From positions 5,456,001 through 5,520,000 of the forward strand of contig CP053169.1 of NCBI GenBank assembly GCA_014607495.2: a stretch of 64,000 nt of DNA, read 5' to 3'. Positions 22,642 through 33,897 of the stretch are shown here, piece after piece. The translations under genes and the position numbers were made by a program. Source of the stretch: Carposina sasakii. Lineage: Eukaryota > Arthropoda > Insecta > Lepidoptera > Carposinidae. Below the pieces are notes generated by a model. It did not search any database, was not told the origin of the DNA, and saw only the letters and a program-made list of their open reading frames with translations. Position 1 is the stretch's first letter. Each line of letters starts with the position of its first letter.

Positions 22642-25069
22642 TCAGGAACTCATGTAAAATGGATCGTTGATGTTAACCTCATCGTTAACGATGTTACTCT
22701 TTTGAGACCACTCTTTCTGTGTGTGTTTTATTCTATAAATAATTTCATCATGTATAACTCCAAAACACATGGCAGTTAAAGCTAAACCTGTTAAAGTATA
22801 TCCCGAACAAAACCATAAAGTAGTAGAATTAATAGTATAGTATTTTATACCATGAATAGTTGTGTAACTCATTCCGGGAATGATGTTACCAAATCCTATA
22901 GTGCTAAGAGCCATGAAACAAAAGTAGAAACCGTCTATTATACTTAAATCATCTAACTCATACAATACAATAGCTCCAATAGTAATGTAAATAAATATTG
23001 CTGCGAGACAAAGTAAAACAGGAGCAAGGATACTAAGTCCACGCATGGATAATTTTGAATCTGTATCAGGCCAACTTATTACTTCATCTTTGACAGTACT
23101 CGTCGTTGGTCTTTCTGATATGGATGAATCTTTTTGACTATCAGGTTTTAACACGTAACATTCTTCTGTCGGAGTCTTGCTCGTGTTTTGGCTGTTCAAC
23201 ATTTCTTCTTGTTGTCTTTTGAGTTTCATCCTCCTTTCTTTTTCTGCCATTCTTTTTTCGTCATAGCAACAGTATCCACAGTTGGAACAGAGGCAGCAGC
23301 ATAGTGCTCGACTGAAGACGCTTCTCGCCATTTTTGAAAGTAAAGATCCGACACTCGATAAATAGACCAAAGTTAGAGGTATTCCGACTACGGCATATAA
23401 TATTGTCACTCCTTTTCCCAACATGGTTTTTGGAGCGATATTTCCGTAACCTGAAATAAATAGAAAATTACTTATAATTTCTTTTAAAACTTCTACTTAC
23501 CTAGAACTAAATTAGGAGGGGAAGGCTGTGCAGTACCTACCTCAGCACTAAGATTTATATAATTTAAAAAAGCAATAATTATTGTTACTCTTTTATTATT
23601 GGGAACTTACCAACCCTAAACGCCCTTTACTGACATTTAAAGGCAACTCGTAGTAATAGTAATACGATAAGTCATAATATTTCAATAAATTATAAAAAAT
23701 ATCTAATATAATGTTTCTTCAATGATCCTTCATGATTCTGCAGTGCTATCTATCCTATTTTGGAAACGCGGCCATATGTATGTCTATTATGTGAACACAG
23801 ATTTAGGGAACACAGACGTATATGTATAATATGGACATAATCTAAAAACTAGTATGACTTTTATATTTCATAATTATGTGTTTAGTTTACTCATATACAT
23901 ACGCTTTATTATTATTTCTACGCAGTGCGCATAGACAACAGCTTTTTGATTTGAACATTATTTCCGAATTAGCATATAAAAGCAATAAAGCGAAGGAACG
24001 GAAAGCTCTTGATTTCAATATAAATCACTATTTGTTTCCTCAGCGTGTAACGTTACCCCTTTTTGGCTGAGATTACTTTTAGTTATTAATTATAAAAAAT
24101 ATCTAATATAATGTTTCTTCAATGATCCTTCATGATTCTGCAGTGCTATCTATCCTATTTTGGAAACGCGGCCATATGTATGTCTATTATGTGAACACAG
24201 ATTTAGGGAACACAGACGTATATGTATAATATGGATATAATCTAAAAACTAGTATGACTTTTATATTTCATAATTATGTGTTTAGTTTACTCATATACAT
24301 ACGCTTTATTATTATTTCTACAAAGTTTAAACATAATTTTAAACTCACCTATCGTTGTTAACACGGTAAGCGAGTAGAAAAATGCCAGCGCCAAATTCCA
24401 CTCATGCTCCTCGTAATGGTTAGTTTCGCCACCGCCAAATTCACCTAAAGCCATTTCCTTGTAACTTACGCCATATTGCGAGGCCATTTCTGTTGTGACC
24501 CGCTGCACGAGCTCATTTTGAAACTTAAGAATTTCTTGAGCGGCTAGCCGCGTCCAATTCTCTCTATACAAAATGTTTAGCGACACAGTTATCTCCCAAA
24601 TATTTTCTACAGCTCTACTCCTGGCATCCCAGAAATAGTTTGCTGATAACGTTAAATTTCCGTATTCCAAATCGTCTTCTGCTTTCCTAGTATTATTGTG
24701 ATCTTTGTTTGTTATTTTCTGCCTGTCTGGCAATATTCGAGGTCGTGCTGGCATATCTGTTCCTCCTTCTATTGCTAGGAATATAAATGATCCTAAAAAT
24801 GTGTACGCTAACAAAATAATAAATATCACTACATTTGTCAATGATCCGATAATGAACTGTTTTCTTCTGTACTTTGTTGTTTTAAAACAAAAGCAACAAA
24901 CGACTTTTTGGCGTGAAGTTTGCCCTTTTTTCCTGCCGTTTGACACAATTGAATCGGCATCTTGGCATCTGTCCAATGGTATCGCTCCATTTAGAGTAGG
25001 TTTCGCAATGGAGTACTGTTCAAATCTACTGATAGTTTCTTTGTCCAACACAACATGATCTATATCCAT
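22642..25069 (-). CDS. Two-pore-domain (K2P/TWK) potassium channel, two coding exons
   Basis: Coding exons are 25069-24349 and 23450-22642, joined by a GT-AG intron (donor GTGAGT, acceptor TTTATTTCAG). The phase-1 intron splits Gly241, the first glycine of the GYG filter, a position known to be intron-bearing in many K2P genes. The 509-residue product has a long N-terminus, TM1 about 77-101, an extracellular cap with sequons N125, N138 and N171, pore 1 TTIGYGN (239-244 region), TM2 about 254-276, a Cys-rich cytosolic loop (CCCLCSNCGYCC, about 291-302) with a basic coiled stretch, TM3 about 379-405, pore 2 STIGFGN (about 423-429) and TM4 about 451-475. K2P channels dimerise in the plasma membrane and carry background K+ current. 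The ATG at 25069 sits in CCAAAATGG. A plausible 5' UTR acceptor lies at 25126. It is the only clear host gene in the window. The subtype is not assigned. Confidence 0.93.
23451..24348 (-). other. K2P intron with a duplicated segment
   Basis: This 898-bp intron begins GTGAGTTT and ends TTTATTTCAG on the minus strand. About 630 bp of it is a duplicated 234-bp block separated by a 161-bp insert. No regulatory motif is recognised. Confidence 0.85.
23688..24321 (+). repeat. Tandem duplication A-B-A' in the K2P intron
   Basis: Block A (23688-23921) and block A' (24088-24321) are 234 bp each at an offset of exactly 400 bp. They differ at one position that I found (c at 23836, t at 24236). Between them lie B (23922-24082, 161 bp, identical to 21143-21303 in the same orientation) and TTATT. 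A' ends 27 bp from the splice donor. This pattern fits repair-associated duplication with a templated insert. Confidence 0.85.
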
Positions 25070-25125
25070 TTTGGCATTTATCTTTTGACTTCATTTGTCC
25101 GCTGCATTATTTTCAGTGTTATTAT
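25070..25125 (-). other. Probable K2P 5' UTR segment
   Basis: A good acceptor (TTTTCTTTGTTACAG) ends at 25126 on the minus strand, so the first coding exon probably starts at 25125 with 56 nt of untranslated leader. The upstream leader exon and promoter are not identified. Confidence 0.45.
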
Positions 25126-27499
25126 CTGTAACAAAGAAAATTTTTACGTCAATAACTGAATCTTTATCCTTATGGATAGTTAAGTGGTTAGTCATTTTTC
25201 AAAGTCCTTTTAGACGGAGCACGAGAGGGGGCGCGGTGACAAATGAAGAAGTATGATGCGAGAGATGATTAATGTTGCGGTGAAATTTTGTCTTCTACGT
25301 GATAAAAATGTCAAAACAAGCTAATCCATAACTAGAGATATGCATTAATGATAATATGATATAGAGATAATAAAATATTAGTCTAGTTTTTACAGGTATA
25401 TAAAGAAATTTTGCATTTATTTTAACAAAACGCAAGAAATCGAATCTAAAAGAGATGGCTCAATGTTCGTTATAAAAAGCCACACTAAAATTAACGTTCT
25501 TTGGCAGTCACAAATCTAAATAATCAGTCGGAATGACGTGGGCCATTACGTTTTTGTGGAGTAATCTGAAATTCCGTCAGGACTGTCATTATTTCAACCG
25601 ACGGAGCAGTAACGTGGCTAAGTTAGCGGTGTAGCAACTACGACTTTCTAAATTTCTTTTGGAAACACTTGCAAATGAAACAAGTCAGCACTTTTATACG
25701 CTTAGGTATATAGGGCAGCATAAGCCATGAATTTAATTCACCGTGTTATTACAAAAGAACTTAAACAATAAGCCAAACATTAACAACTGAATTTACAGAT
25801 ATTCATTTTAAAAAGTGTCTAATTTAGACACAGTGCTTCACTAGAATACCTACATCAGCTCTGCATCTGCTTACGTGCATAACGCAAGTTAGAAATTCGG
25901 ACGTTCTCTCAGCCGATAAGCTAGAAACTTGTTACTGTTCATTAACATCAGATCACGCTACGCTAAATAGTCTTTTTGTACTCGAGACGTCAATAAATAA
26001 TGGTGGTAAAAATAGTGGTGGTGGTGGTGTGATACCACTCTACACGTCTCTCACTACACTGTGGCAAGCCTATAATTTAACGATAACGATTGAGTGAAAG
26101 AATCCCGGAAAATGTGAGCAACCGCTCATTGGAAATGTGCCAGTTTGAGAGTAATGCGATCGATTATGCGCTTTGTTTTTTACGGACTTTTTATTACAAA
26201 AAAACTGTGAGAAGGTTAAATGGTTTCAAGATGGCAGTGCTTATTGGTGAATTTTATGTATAACCTACTCGTATCTGTACTCCGTTTTTTTAGAATTTAA
26301 AAGGGAAAATATTTAGGTGTCATTATTATACTTTAGTAATAAATATGAAATTAGAGATAAGAGATGTTACCACTGCTGTTTTTGCTCGATCTCAATAATG
26401 GCAATAAGTAGGCACTTAAAATATTCACAAAATACTCAGTATTTTTAATAATAAATAATTAAAGTAAAATAAAATTAATATTTAAGGGGGTCAATATGAA
26501 ACAAAACCTTAAAAAGTCCGACTCGCACTTGGCCGTTTTTTTTTATTGAAGTTTCGATCATAATCCTATCAAAGCAAATCGATAATAAGCTCCTTAGACT
26601 TAACAATACATTATACCTATAATAGATCAAATGTTTTCCTAGTACTCTACTCTGGTGAATAAAACATTTATCTTCATATTATTTTCTTGAATATTATACC
26701 GTTCCCGGAAAACTTCATTAATATGTTTATTATTCTGTAGCGTAGCCCACACGTGAATAATTATAATATATAATTTTATATAATATTATTTTGTTAATAT
26801 ATTTTTTTCTTACAATTATCAAGGGTGGGACAGATAGAGATATACTCTATAGTACATGTAATTGAGGAAAGAGTTTAAATGCTGTGCGAGCTAAAATTCA
26901 TTTTTATAGTAATGACAAAAGATGTTCTATTTATTTTATGTCTTGAAAAGTCTGAGTTTATATTTTCGAAAAAAAAAGAAAAGCAAATAATACCCATATA
27001 AATCCAGAGTAACAATGCCATTAGCGTCGAGGGCTCCTTTAAAACAGGAGTGGTAGATATAACTATAAACTTATAAGTTGAGTTTAAATTACTCGCAGAT
27101 GGAGTCACTGAGAAGAACAAGTATAGCTAAAAATTAAAAATAACATATATAATATCAAAAACCTTTCGATAACCCAGTACTTTTCTACTTCTTTATACGA
27201 TTTAGGTATTTGGAACAATGAATTTGCCCTTTGTGTAGACGCGGAAAATGAATTATTTATCAACGAGTAGGTAACCCCAAGTCGATAATGGAGTCAGATA
27301 AAAGTGTATTTCGTAGAATGTGATTTGAAATCGAAACAATAGCGAAAATATAATGTAAATTAGAATAAAAATTAATGGTTTCTATGAAATTCGACATTTC
27401 AGATAATGAGACACATACATTATAAAAACACGACCAAATTACAACACGGTGTCGAGATAAAATTTCAATGACTATGCTGATTTTGAGATTGGCTTTACT
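25126..27499. other. Mostly unassigned DNA
   Basis: Contains a diverged GGGGCTTCACTAGAA-family copy at about 25825-25990 (CAGTGCTTCACTAGAATACC), a short GGT-rich microsatellite at about 26016-26032, and the widespread GTCCGACTCGCACTTGGCCG motif at about 26517-26536, which recurs inverted near 58191-58211. No gene is supported. Confidence 0.45.
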
Positions 27500-27600
27500 A
27501 GAATAGATCAGCTGCATCTCCTTCCATGCATGTCGTACAAGACGAAATCCAGGGGTTATCTCTCATATGACCAGCCAGTGATAAGTGAAGCAGTGGCAAG
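27500..27600 (+). repeat. Fragment of the GGGGCTTCACTAGAA family
   Basis: TTACTAGAATAGATCAGCTG, then ATCTCCTTCCATGCATGTCG and CAGTGATAAG follow the family order with gaps. Confidence 0.5.
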
Positions 27601-28319
27601 TGACAACGCGGTACTGACCATAAGAGGCTAATAATTTAAACAGTAAGTTAAAGGAAATTTCATTATCTACAACTTGTTCATAGCTCTTTTCTAGCTAAAA
27701 TGTACTTAGACGAAATTATAAGCAAAAATCTAAGAAGACTGCCGGTTTTTCAAAGATGGCGGCGGACGCGTAGGGGAGGGGGGAAATTGTGAATTTTGGA
27801 TGTTAAACACTCACTAACCATCCTAAACAACATCCAGAACTATATATACCGGACCGTATGTAAGGTAAAATAAAAACACACTACGAAACTAGGAAATAAA
27901 ATTTATCAATTTGATCCGATAAATACACTCGCTTTTGCAAAACTTGTCTGCGAAACATTTTGCAAATTCGAACTTGTTTACAAAATATTCGCTTTCTGGA
28001 CACGTGCGACCGTTCGATTTCTCGCAGACATGAATGTACGGAGCGCGTGATGAATAAAAAAATACCGGTTTCGAGTTCCGTGTTCGAGCGAATAGTGTTT
28101 CGTATAGAACAATGGATAAATAAAGAAAAGTAAAAAAAGTGCAACAATGTAGATGCAGCTCAAACTGGCTTAGGCTGGCTGGTAAAAAAAAACAAATTAT
28201 CATAAAAAACGGTTTGAAGAACACGTCCACTAAATATAATTTGTATGAAGTATCGTCGACTAGCGGCAGTGAGCTGGTTATAGAACCGATGGAAGGTGCA
28301 GTAAGCAGGTTTTCGAATG
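27601..28319. other. No supported feature
   Basis: Includes long overlapping frames on the minus strand up to 28467. These lack recognised domains and run antisense into an RTE fragment, so I do not call them. Confidence 0.35.
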
Positions 28320-28475
28320 GAGACCGCAACCCGGCAAGCGTAGCGTAGTACACCCTCCGGCCAGATGTACCGATGACTTGAAGAGATAAGTGACTGGATG
28401 GCGAAAACGGGACATCGAGCCTTGTGGCGTGCTCTGGGGAAGGCCTACATCCAACAGTGGTCTGCAATATGCTGA
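28320..28475 (+). mobile_element. RTE-type LINE 3' end
   Basis: One plus frame reads DWMAKTGHRALWRALGKAYI followed by QQW, then a stop (about 28395-28472). This matches the RTE C-terminal pattern. Upstream stops show decay. Ends near a TGATGTATGTATC run. Confidence 0.7.
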
Positions 28476-29082
28476 TGTATGTATCTGTCGTCCACTAGCG
28501 TGGAAGCAGGTGGATCGTCATATTAGTCATTGATTAAAAATAATAATTTATTATTATTAATTATAAAATCAAGAGCTATCCAATACTAGGAGCTAAGATA
28601 AAGTATCACTTTATTTCGATTGAATCGATAGAGGTTCGTCAACGAATCATTTGCTCCGCGTAAACTTCATTGCCCAAGTGCTGTACCGAAGTCTTATCTA
28701 CATAGCTGTCAAGTTTCATTACCTACAATCTGTTCGCATGAACGATTCAACAAACATAAAACCTGAAAAGTACTACAATATTTTAAAAAAAGTATTGTAA
28801 TATAAGGATACACTTATAATAGATCGTTTGTAAAATACACACAATTTTATCCAATTAAAACGTACGAAGGATACCGTTTCACAATAAATCTGGTTTCACG
28901 CTTAATTTTTTTGACATAACTCGCTTTCACACCTTATATGGGTAGGAAATTGATATATTGAAGGATAAATTTTTATTTCATTGGCTAAAGCTGTACGCTG
29001 CGAGAAAATTAAACTCGGTGTGAGATTGAAATGCTAAGTCATTTTATGCGAATATATTTATTTCTGAGCTATAGCCATGCAG
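28476..29082. other. No recognisable feature
   Basis: Non-coding AT-rich sequence. Confidence 0.4.
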
Positions 29083-29250
29083 ATGTCTTGTGCTAATGGG
29101 CTTCACAAGAATATGTAAGATGCATCCTAGTCAACTAGGGAACCCAGGAGCGTTTTCTCATTGCTATATATAGGGTACGCTAAACGTGGCTGGTAGATCT
29201 CCCTCGTGATTCTGCAATTCTAGCTGTATAGCGTATCGGATATCTTTTTG
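29083..29250 (+). repeat. GGGGCTTCACTAGAA-family repeat
   Basis: GGGCTTCACAAGAATATG and ACGCTAAACGTGGCTGGTAG follow the family order. Confidence 0.55.
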
Positions 29251-29454
29251 ATAATTCTGAGATCAGTAATTACATCTTAAAGAACTGGAAGGGGTATGCA
29301 TGTATGTTTTGCCAAATTTTCTTTAGAGTTTCAATGCGTGATCATCACTACTTGTACTCGTATAACTTTCAACAAAGATAGCCGACACGAGTTCTCATTT
29401 ACTGTGTTCATACAGAAATTGTTATGTCGTTAGCAGTGACATGGTTTTTTCAAT

Positions 29455-29971
29455 ATACTGGGTGTAAAAAGACAATTTTGTTCTTTTGATACCTCGTATT
29501 CTTTATAATATCACGATCATTTTCAAATGTTAGTTTTGTAGGTACATTTGTCAATCGAATACGTTGTTTGCAATAAAAAGATATTTAAAAAAAAATTTTT
29601 TTTCGTTTTCCAAGATTGGTTCCATTGAAAAAAATGATCGTTAGGCCCATAGTACACGGCGTATTTTAAACGCGCCGACGACGCGCGTTTCAGGAACGCG
29701 CGTCTTCGGTGCCGTAGACGCTGATTGTTGCGTTTGCATTGATGATATAAGATTGATGATATAAGTTTCAAAATTAATTAAGTACAGGCGCGTTTTACGA
29801 TCGCTACGTGTGCTTAGGTTACGAGGTTGCGTTCAAATCTCGTATGAAGCGCGTATACGCGCGTTATCTGCGCGTCGTCGGCGCGCTTAAAATACGCCGT
29901 GTACTATGGGCCTTACGTTACAAAGAATACGAGGTATTAAAAAAACAACGTTGTCTTTTTACACCCTGTAT
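29455..29971. mobile_element. Outer foldback element ending in ACACCCTGTAT
   Basis: The left arm (GGTGTAAAAAGACAATTTTG, ACCTCGTATTCTTTATAA) is complementary to the right arm (TTACAAAGAATACGAGGT, GTTGTCTTTTTACACC). The interior is largely occupied by a second palindromic element at 29644-29912. Confidence 0.7.
29644..29912. mobile_element. PIF/Harbinger-like foldback element, TTA target duplication
   Basis: Inverted ends GGCCCATAGTACACGGCGTA / TACGCCGTGTACTATGGGCC, flanked on both sides by TTA (29641-29643 and 29913-29915). A 3-bp TWA duplication with GGCC-type ends fits PIF/Harbinger. The interior is GC-rich with repeated CGCGC motifs, unlike its surroundings. Non-coding, 269 bp. Confidence 0.7.
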
Positions 29972-30650
29972 GTAGTTATATCCGATTTGATTAGTTTTTA
30001 AATAAAGGGAATACATTCATAGTTCAGTAAAAGCTTTTCGGTTGAAATGACGATAGACATCAATGTAGAGATTTTAAATAGATTCGTTGTTGTGGTATTC
30101 CGTTTGACATGTACGAGTATGTTAAAAGACGCATTAATGGAATAGGTTATCTATGAATTTATACATGTTAAATGTAAAATAGTTAACCTTTTATTATATC
30201 TTAAATTATTAATCTTAATTATATTTTCTTCTTATATCTTAATTTTTAAAATTTTATTTGAATAAAAAAAATATATATATCAACAAGGGTCAGCGACATA
30301 AAATTGTAAGTGATATTATGTACGCGGAATTTGTATTTACATAAAATAATCAAAGTTTGTTTATGTTAATCTAAATTGAACTTACAATTTCACAGAGCCT
30401 GTAACATGCCGCCTCAATGCTTTTAATAAACATTTAAATGGATAACAAACCCATCAACATACCTTATCTAGAATACGCAGTTATTTACCCATATGTATGA
30501 TATATCAGTGCATAGCATAGTATGGTATGGTATGGAGAGAGGAAATAGTGTAGGTTATTTAAGAAAAAAAATCCGAAAACCCGACTGCGTAAAAAAGAAC
30601 CAAACTATGTACATAATAAAAAAACTGAAAAGAAAAAAACAAGCACATAG
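29972..30650. other. No recognisable feature
   Basis: AT-rich. Ends with a TATGGTATGG repeat and a short open frame that runs into the palindromic element. Confidence 0.35.
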
Positions 30651-31042
30651 ATCTCTATTGAGGGATCGCCCACCACCGGGCCCTATACCCTCCGCTGACC
30701 CTCGGATCTGCCGACTCATGATCACGAACACAAGACACTACAGTCGTAACGAGAAGCCAGATCCAAGCACCTAGCATGCAACCATAAATACATAGCTGCT
30801 AATCCGAAAACCAATTAAAATTTTTAATCGACATATGTTTCGCCAACACCCGTGGCATCATCAGGTTAAAAATTTTAATTGGTTTTCGGATTAGCAGCTA
30901 TGTATTTATGGTTGCATGCTAGGTGCTTGGATCTGGCTTCTCGTTACGACTGTAGTGTCTTGTGTTCGTGATCATGAGTCGGCAGATCCGAGGGTCAGCG
31001 GAGAGTATAGGGCCCGGTGGTGGGCGATCCCTCAATAGAGAT
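30651..31042. mobile_element. Long inverted repeat (177-bp arms) of the hammerhead-bearing family
   Basis: Arms 30651-30827 and 30866-31042 are reverse complements about a single centre at 30846.5. I found one mismatch near the TATACCCTCCGC segment. The 38-bp spacer is the hammerhead-like core. Units related to one arm lie singly at 56691-56986 and 62902-63164, and decayed at 45225-45330 and 51950-52055. Inverted paired termini plus hammerhead motifs are known in Penelope-like elements; no Penelope reading frame is present here, so the class is inferred. Confidence 0.75.
30821..30875 (-). ncRNA. Hammerhead-ribozyme-like motif 1
   Basis: The minus strand reads CTGATGA, TGCCACGGGTGTTGGC, GAAAC, ATAT, GTC, then GATTAAAAA. 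This supplies the three invariant blocks: CUGAUGA, GAAA, and the NUH cleavage triplet (GUC, predicted cut between 30830 and 30829). Stem II is GCCA/TGGC with an extra T at its base. Stem III is one C-G pair with an ATAT loop. Stem I is formed by the flanking inverted arms. The tiny stem III matches small hammerhead variants associated with Penelope-like elements. The extra stem II nucleotide is a caveat. Confidence 0.65.
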
Positions 31043-33092
31043 TTGAACTTCCGAATAGTGACGCCTGATACAATTCAATAAGCACATAGATGTCCGGTGG
31101 TCTAGAATCCTATAATATTATTATGGAATGAATACTATTGAAGAAAATAAAATATTTTCTAATGATGTAACATAACAACTGAACAACCAATACATTATTA
31201 AATATTAGCTTGGCTGTCGGATAATGAATCCCGACACCAACGATCACCAGCAATCACTTTGCGTCGCGCAGTCGGGTAAAAAGCTAAAAGATTGTTAATA
31301 TTTGTAGGAACAATGAAATAATGCCAAAATCAATTTATTTGTGAAACAATACAAAAATTAAGTACTACATTACATGAATTCTCCCAAGGTGCACATTAAC
31401 TGTAGAATGAAAGACGGCACGTGTAGTTACTACGGAAAAAAAGTAAAAAGTTGTAAATTGTTTTTCTGGGCTAAATTTAACTTTATTTCTTTGAATGTCC
31501 CTTTGAGTAGGTACCTTTTATTTATAAATTTTATTAGTATAATAGGTAACTTTTGTTTGCAATGATTTTGAAGTTGAAACGGAATGTAAGTACCTATAAT
31601 TATTAAGTTCATTTTAACACGAGGCAAGCGACCCATGTTTTATGGTAATGGTAACATTGGAAATCCTTAATAAATTTAAAAATGCGGAGGTAACTATGTC
31701 TGTGAGACTTTCGCACCAAAACTATTGTACCGAATTCATTGAAATTTGATACACAGCTAGTCTAGAGCATGAGAAAGGACATAAGCTACATTTTATCCTG
31801 GAAAATATTTATTCCTGGACCACGTTTTGTTTTATTTTTGCAGGCCTCTAATCTAATGTAAAAACCAAAGAGATTTCGTTGCAGAAGTACGACGCTCATC
31901 GGTTTTTTAATAAAACATAATTCTTCTGTATATACTTATGCAGTAGGATCCCAGGTTATTAAAATCAAGTAATATTTTCGCATTTTACAATAGAGGGATA
32001 ACAAACCTAGCGTTCGTATCTCACTCGGATGAAGAATTTTTTCATTTTCTTATTAATATTTTATAAACCTAGCGTTATTCTAGATTATAGTATGTCTAGG
32101 TGATTTCCTACTATGACAGCTCTAGGGTAAATAAGGTAATAAGTGGACCCTTTTCAAGTTTCGACAGGGGGAAAAGGTGCACATAATCTTGGACGAAACA
32201 TCAACACATATCTTACCCTCTCAATAAAATGGAGGCAAAGGGACCTTATCAGTCCGGAAAAGATATTGCTGAGGTTTTTTTTTCAGGGAAATCGGCCTTT
32301 AGACTGCCATTTTTTGGCTTGTAGCTCCGAGAGGATTTTAATGGAAGAGATTGGCAGTGGATGTTCCGGTTTTTGCATACGTTTACCCTATATTTTGTAG
32401 GTCGAGGATAGGATATGGTGGTTTTGCAAAAAAGAACTTTGTGATATTGTTTAACAAGCAGCTTAAGAAATTAGGAATTTGATTCAAAATTGCGTTAATT
32501 TGTTATTTCTCTGGTTTTATTTTGGAGGAATTTTGATTTTAACACCTTATTTCACAAATCATTGTTATCGAACATAAACATTACTCCCACGTGAAATTCA
32601 CGGATAGGTCTGCTATCTATACTGGTGGCCGCCCATGACTTTGTCCACGTAAATTTTAGAATAACCGTTCGGGAAATACTTTCTTATCGACTGCCTACGT
32701 CCTTCAAAGAATACACCCTTCAAGTTTCAGGTCTCTAAGATCAGCGGTTTAGTCTGTGCGGTGATCAGTCCGGTCATTCAGGACAAAGCATTTTATATGT
32801 AATACCTGTATGTAGTTAGATAGATTAATCATCTATTAACTTTACTTTATAACCCTGCAAAGTTTCAGCGACAGAGGAATTAATGTTGAGTCTCCATATA
32901 AAGGATTTCCTCGTTGATTGGACTAATATTACGCACCTAACAAATAATATCTTGTTTATTCCATCAATGGCGTACTGGTTGGCTGAACTTGTCAATAATT
33001 AATGTGGGTAGTGATCCATGGCATGGCTTCACGTTAAACCGACCGCAGTAGCTAAATGCGTTTACACCCGCATCATTAGCTATCGGCTAAGC
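31043..33092. other. Mostly unassigned, with small repeat pieces
   Basis: At 31046-31075, TTCCGAATAGTGACGCCTGA is the inverted 5' flank of the hammerhead family (compare 56700). SINE tail fragment at about 32026-32075 (CTCACTCGGATGAAG, ATTTTTTCATTTTC). LINE-derived repeat at about 32610-32850. No gene. Confidence 0.45.
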
Positions 33093-33880
33093 TGTAGCGT
33101 TGTGAGCTTTACGCACACACGCACACGCGTCGGCCAGCGGCGCCGGAGCACGCATATAAGGACGCGCGCGGGGACCCTTTCCTCAGACCTATCTAACTTT
33201 CGACGGCGAAGCTATTGCCGTGTTTTAACAAATTCTCGATTTAAATTAAATACGTGTTTACTACAACCCCTCTAGGGTAAGTGTTATGTTTTTGGCTACC
33301 CTTATTCACTGCTACATCCATTTCATTTAATTCTGGTAGTACTTCAAAACGTATGTAACTAGTTCTTTTGAATCTTAACGTATTTTCTTTTACCCGACCT
33401 TCGCAATATTTATCTATGTATTTATTTAAGCTACTGGTCCGATCTTTCATCACAACTCAAGACTCGCCTATTCATAATCACGCTATGCTTGTCCTGTGTC
33501 TTGAGGTGTGCATGAAGAAACGACGATCGATCATCTCCTCATGTTAGGATGTCGATTCCAGGGTTCCACTGCCTAGCTGCCTTCTCTGCCTCTTCTGCTT
33601 CTTTCCCGCTTACCACTCGTACCGGTGGAAGTCTGCCCTTCTCCGCTGCCGTGGTTAAGCGAAGCTTGGCACGAGCTACTCTGCAGATCTGCGGGTCCTG
33701 GACTACCTACGGATCCGGACTCCCAGCGTGCTTCCACCCTCGACCAGCTCAGGCCAGTGATTGTGAACATACCTACCAGAACACTTGTGCAGAACGTTAT
33801 TATAGTGCTTTGATTATAGTAACTGGTGTATCATTCCCACACCCCTAGTATACCTAACTACCTGCCGGCCAAACGCCGCA
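33093..33880 (+). repeat. 5' LTR
   Basis: 788 bp, TG...CA termini, essentially identical to 39207-39994 (offset 6114). Contains the promoter region. The open frames inside (for example 33549-33848) recur in the 3' LTR only because the LTRs are copies. Confidence 0.95.
33152..33160 (+). promoter_or_regulatory. TATA-like element in the LTR
   Basis: GCATATAAG lies about 60 bp into the LTR within a GC-rich stretch, at the expected place for the RNA polymerase II promoter of the element. Start of transcription would be some 25-30 bp downstream; inferred. Confidence 0.5.
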
Positions 33881-33881
33881 G

Positions 33882-33897
33882 TGGCGCCCGTTCGTGG
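33882..33897 (+). other. Primer-binding site
   Basis: TGGCGCCCGTTCGTGG begins two bases after the 5' LTR. TGGCGCCC is the complement of a CCA-ended tRNA acceptor of the tRNA-Lys kind, but the following bases differ from the lysine tRNA ends I know, so tRNA identity is tentative. Confidence 0.75.

Noticed and set aside
23876..24070. 64-codon plus-strand frame in the K2P intron
   Set aside because: It arises from the duplicated block plus the 161-bp insert; the identical insert at 21143 has a different upstream context, so there is no sign of a gene.
27889..28467. 192-codon minus-strand open frame
   Set aside because: Its 5' part is antisense to an RTE carboxy-terminal fragment and the rest lacks motifs.
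33549..33848. 99-codon frame in the LTR, repeated at 39663-39962
   Set aside because: Its repetition is explained by LTR identity; no known LTR-encoded protein resembles it.
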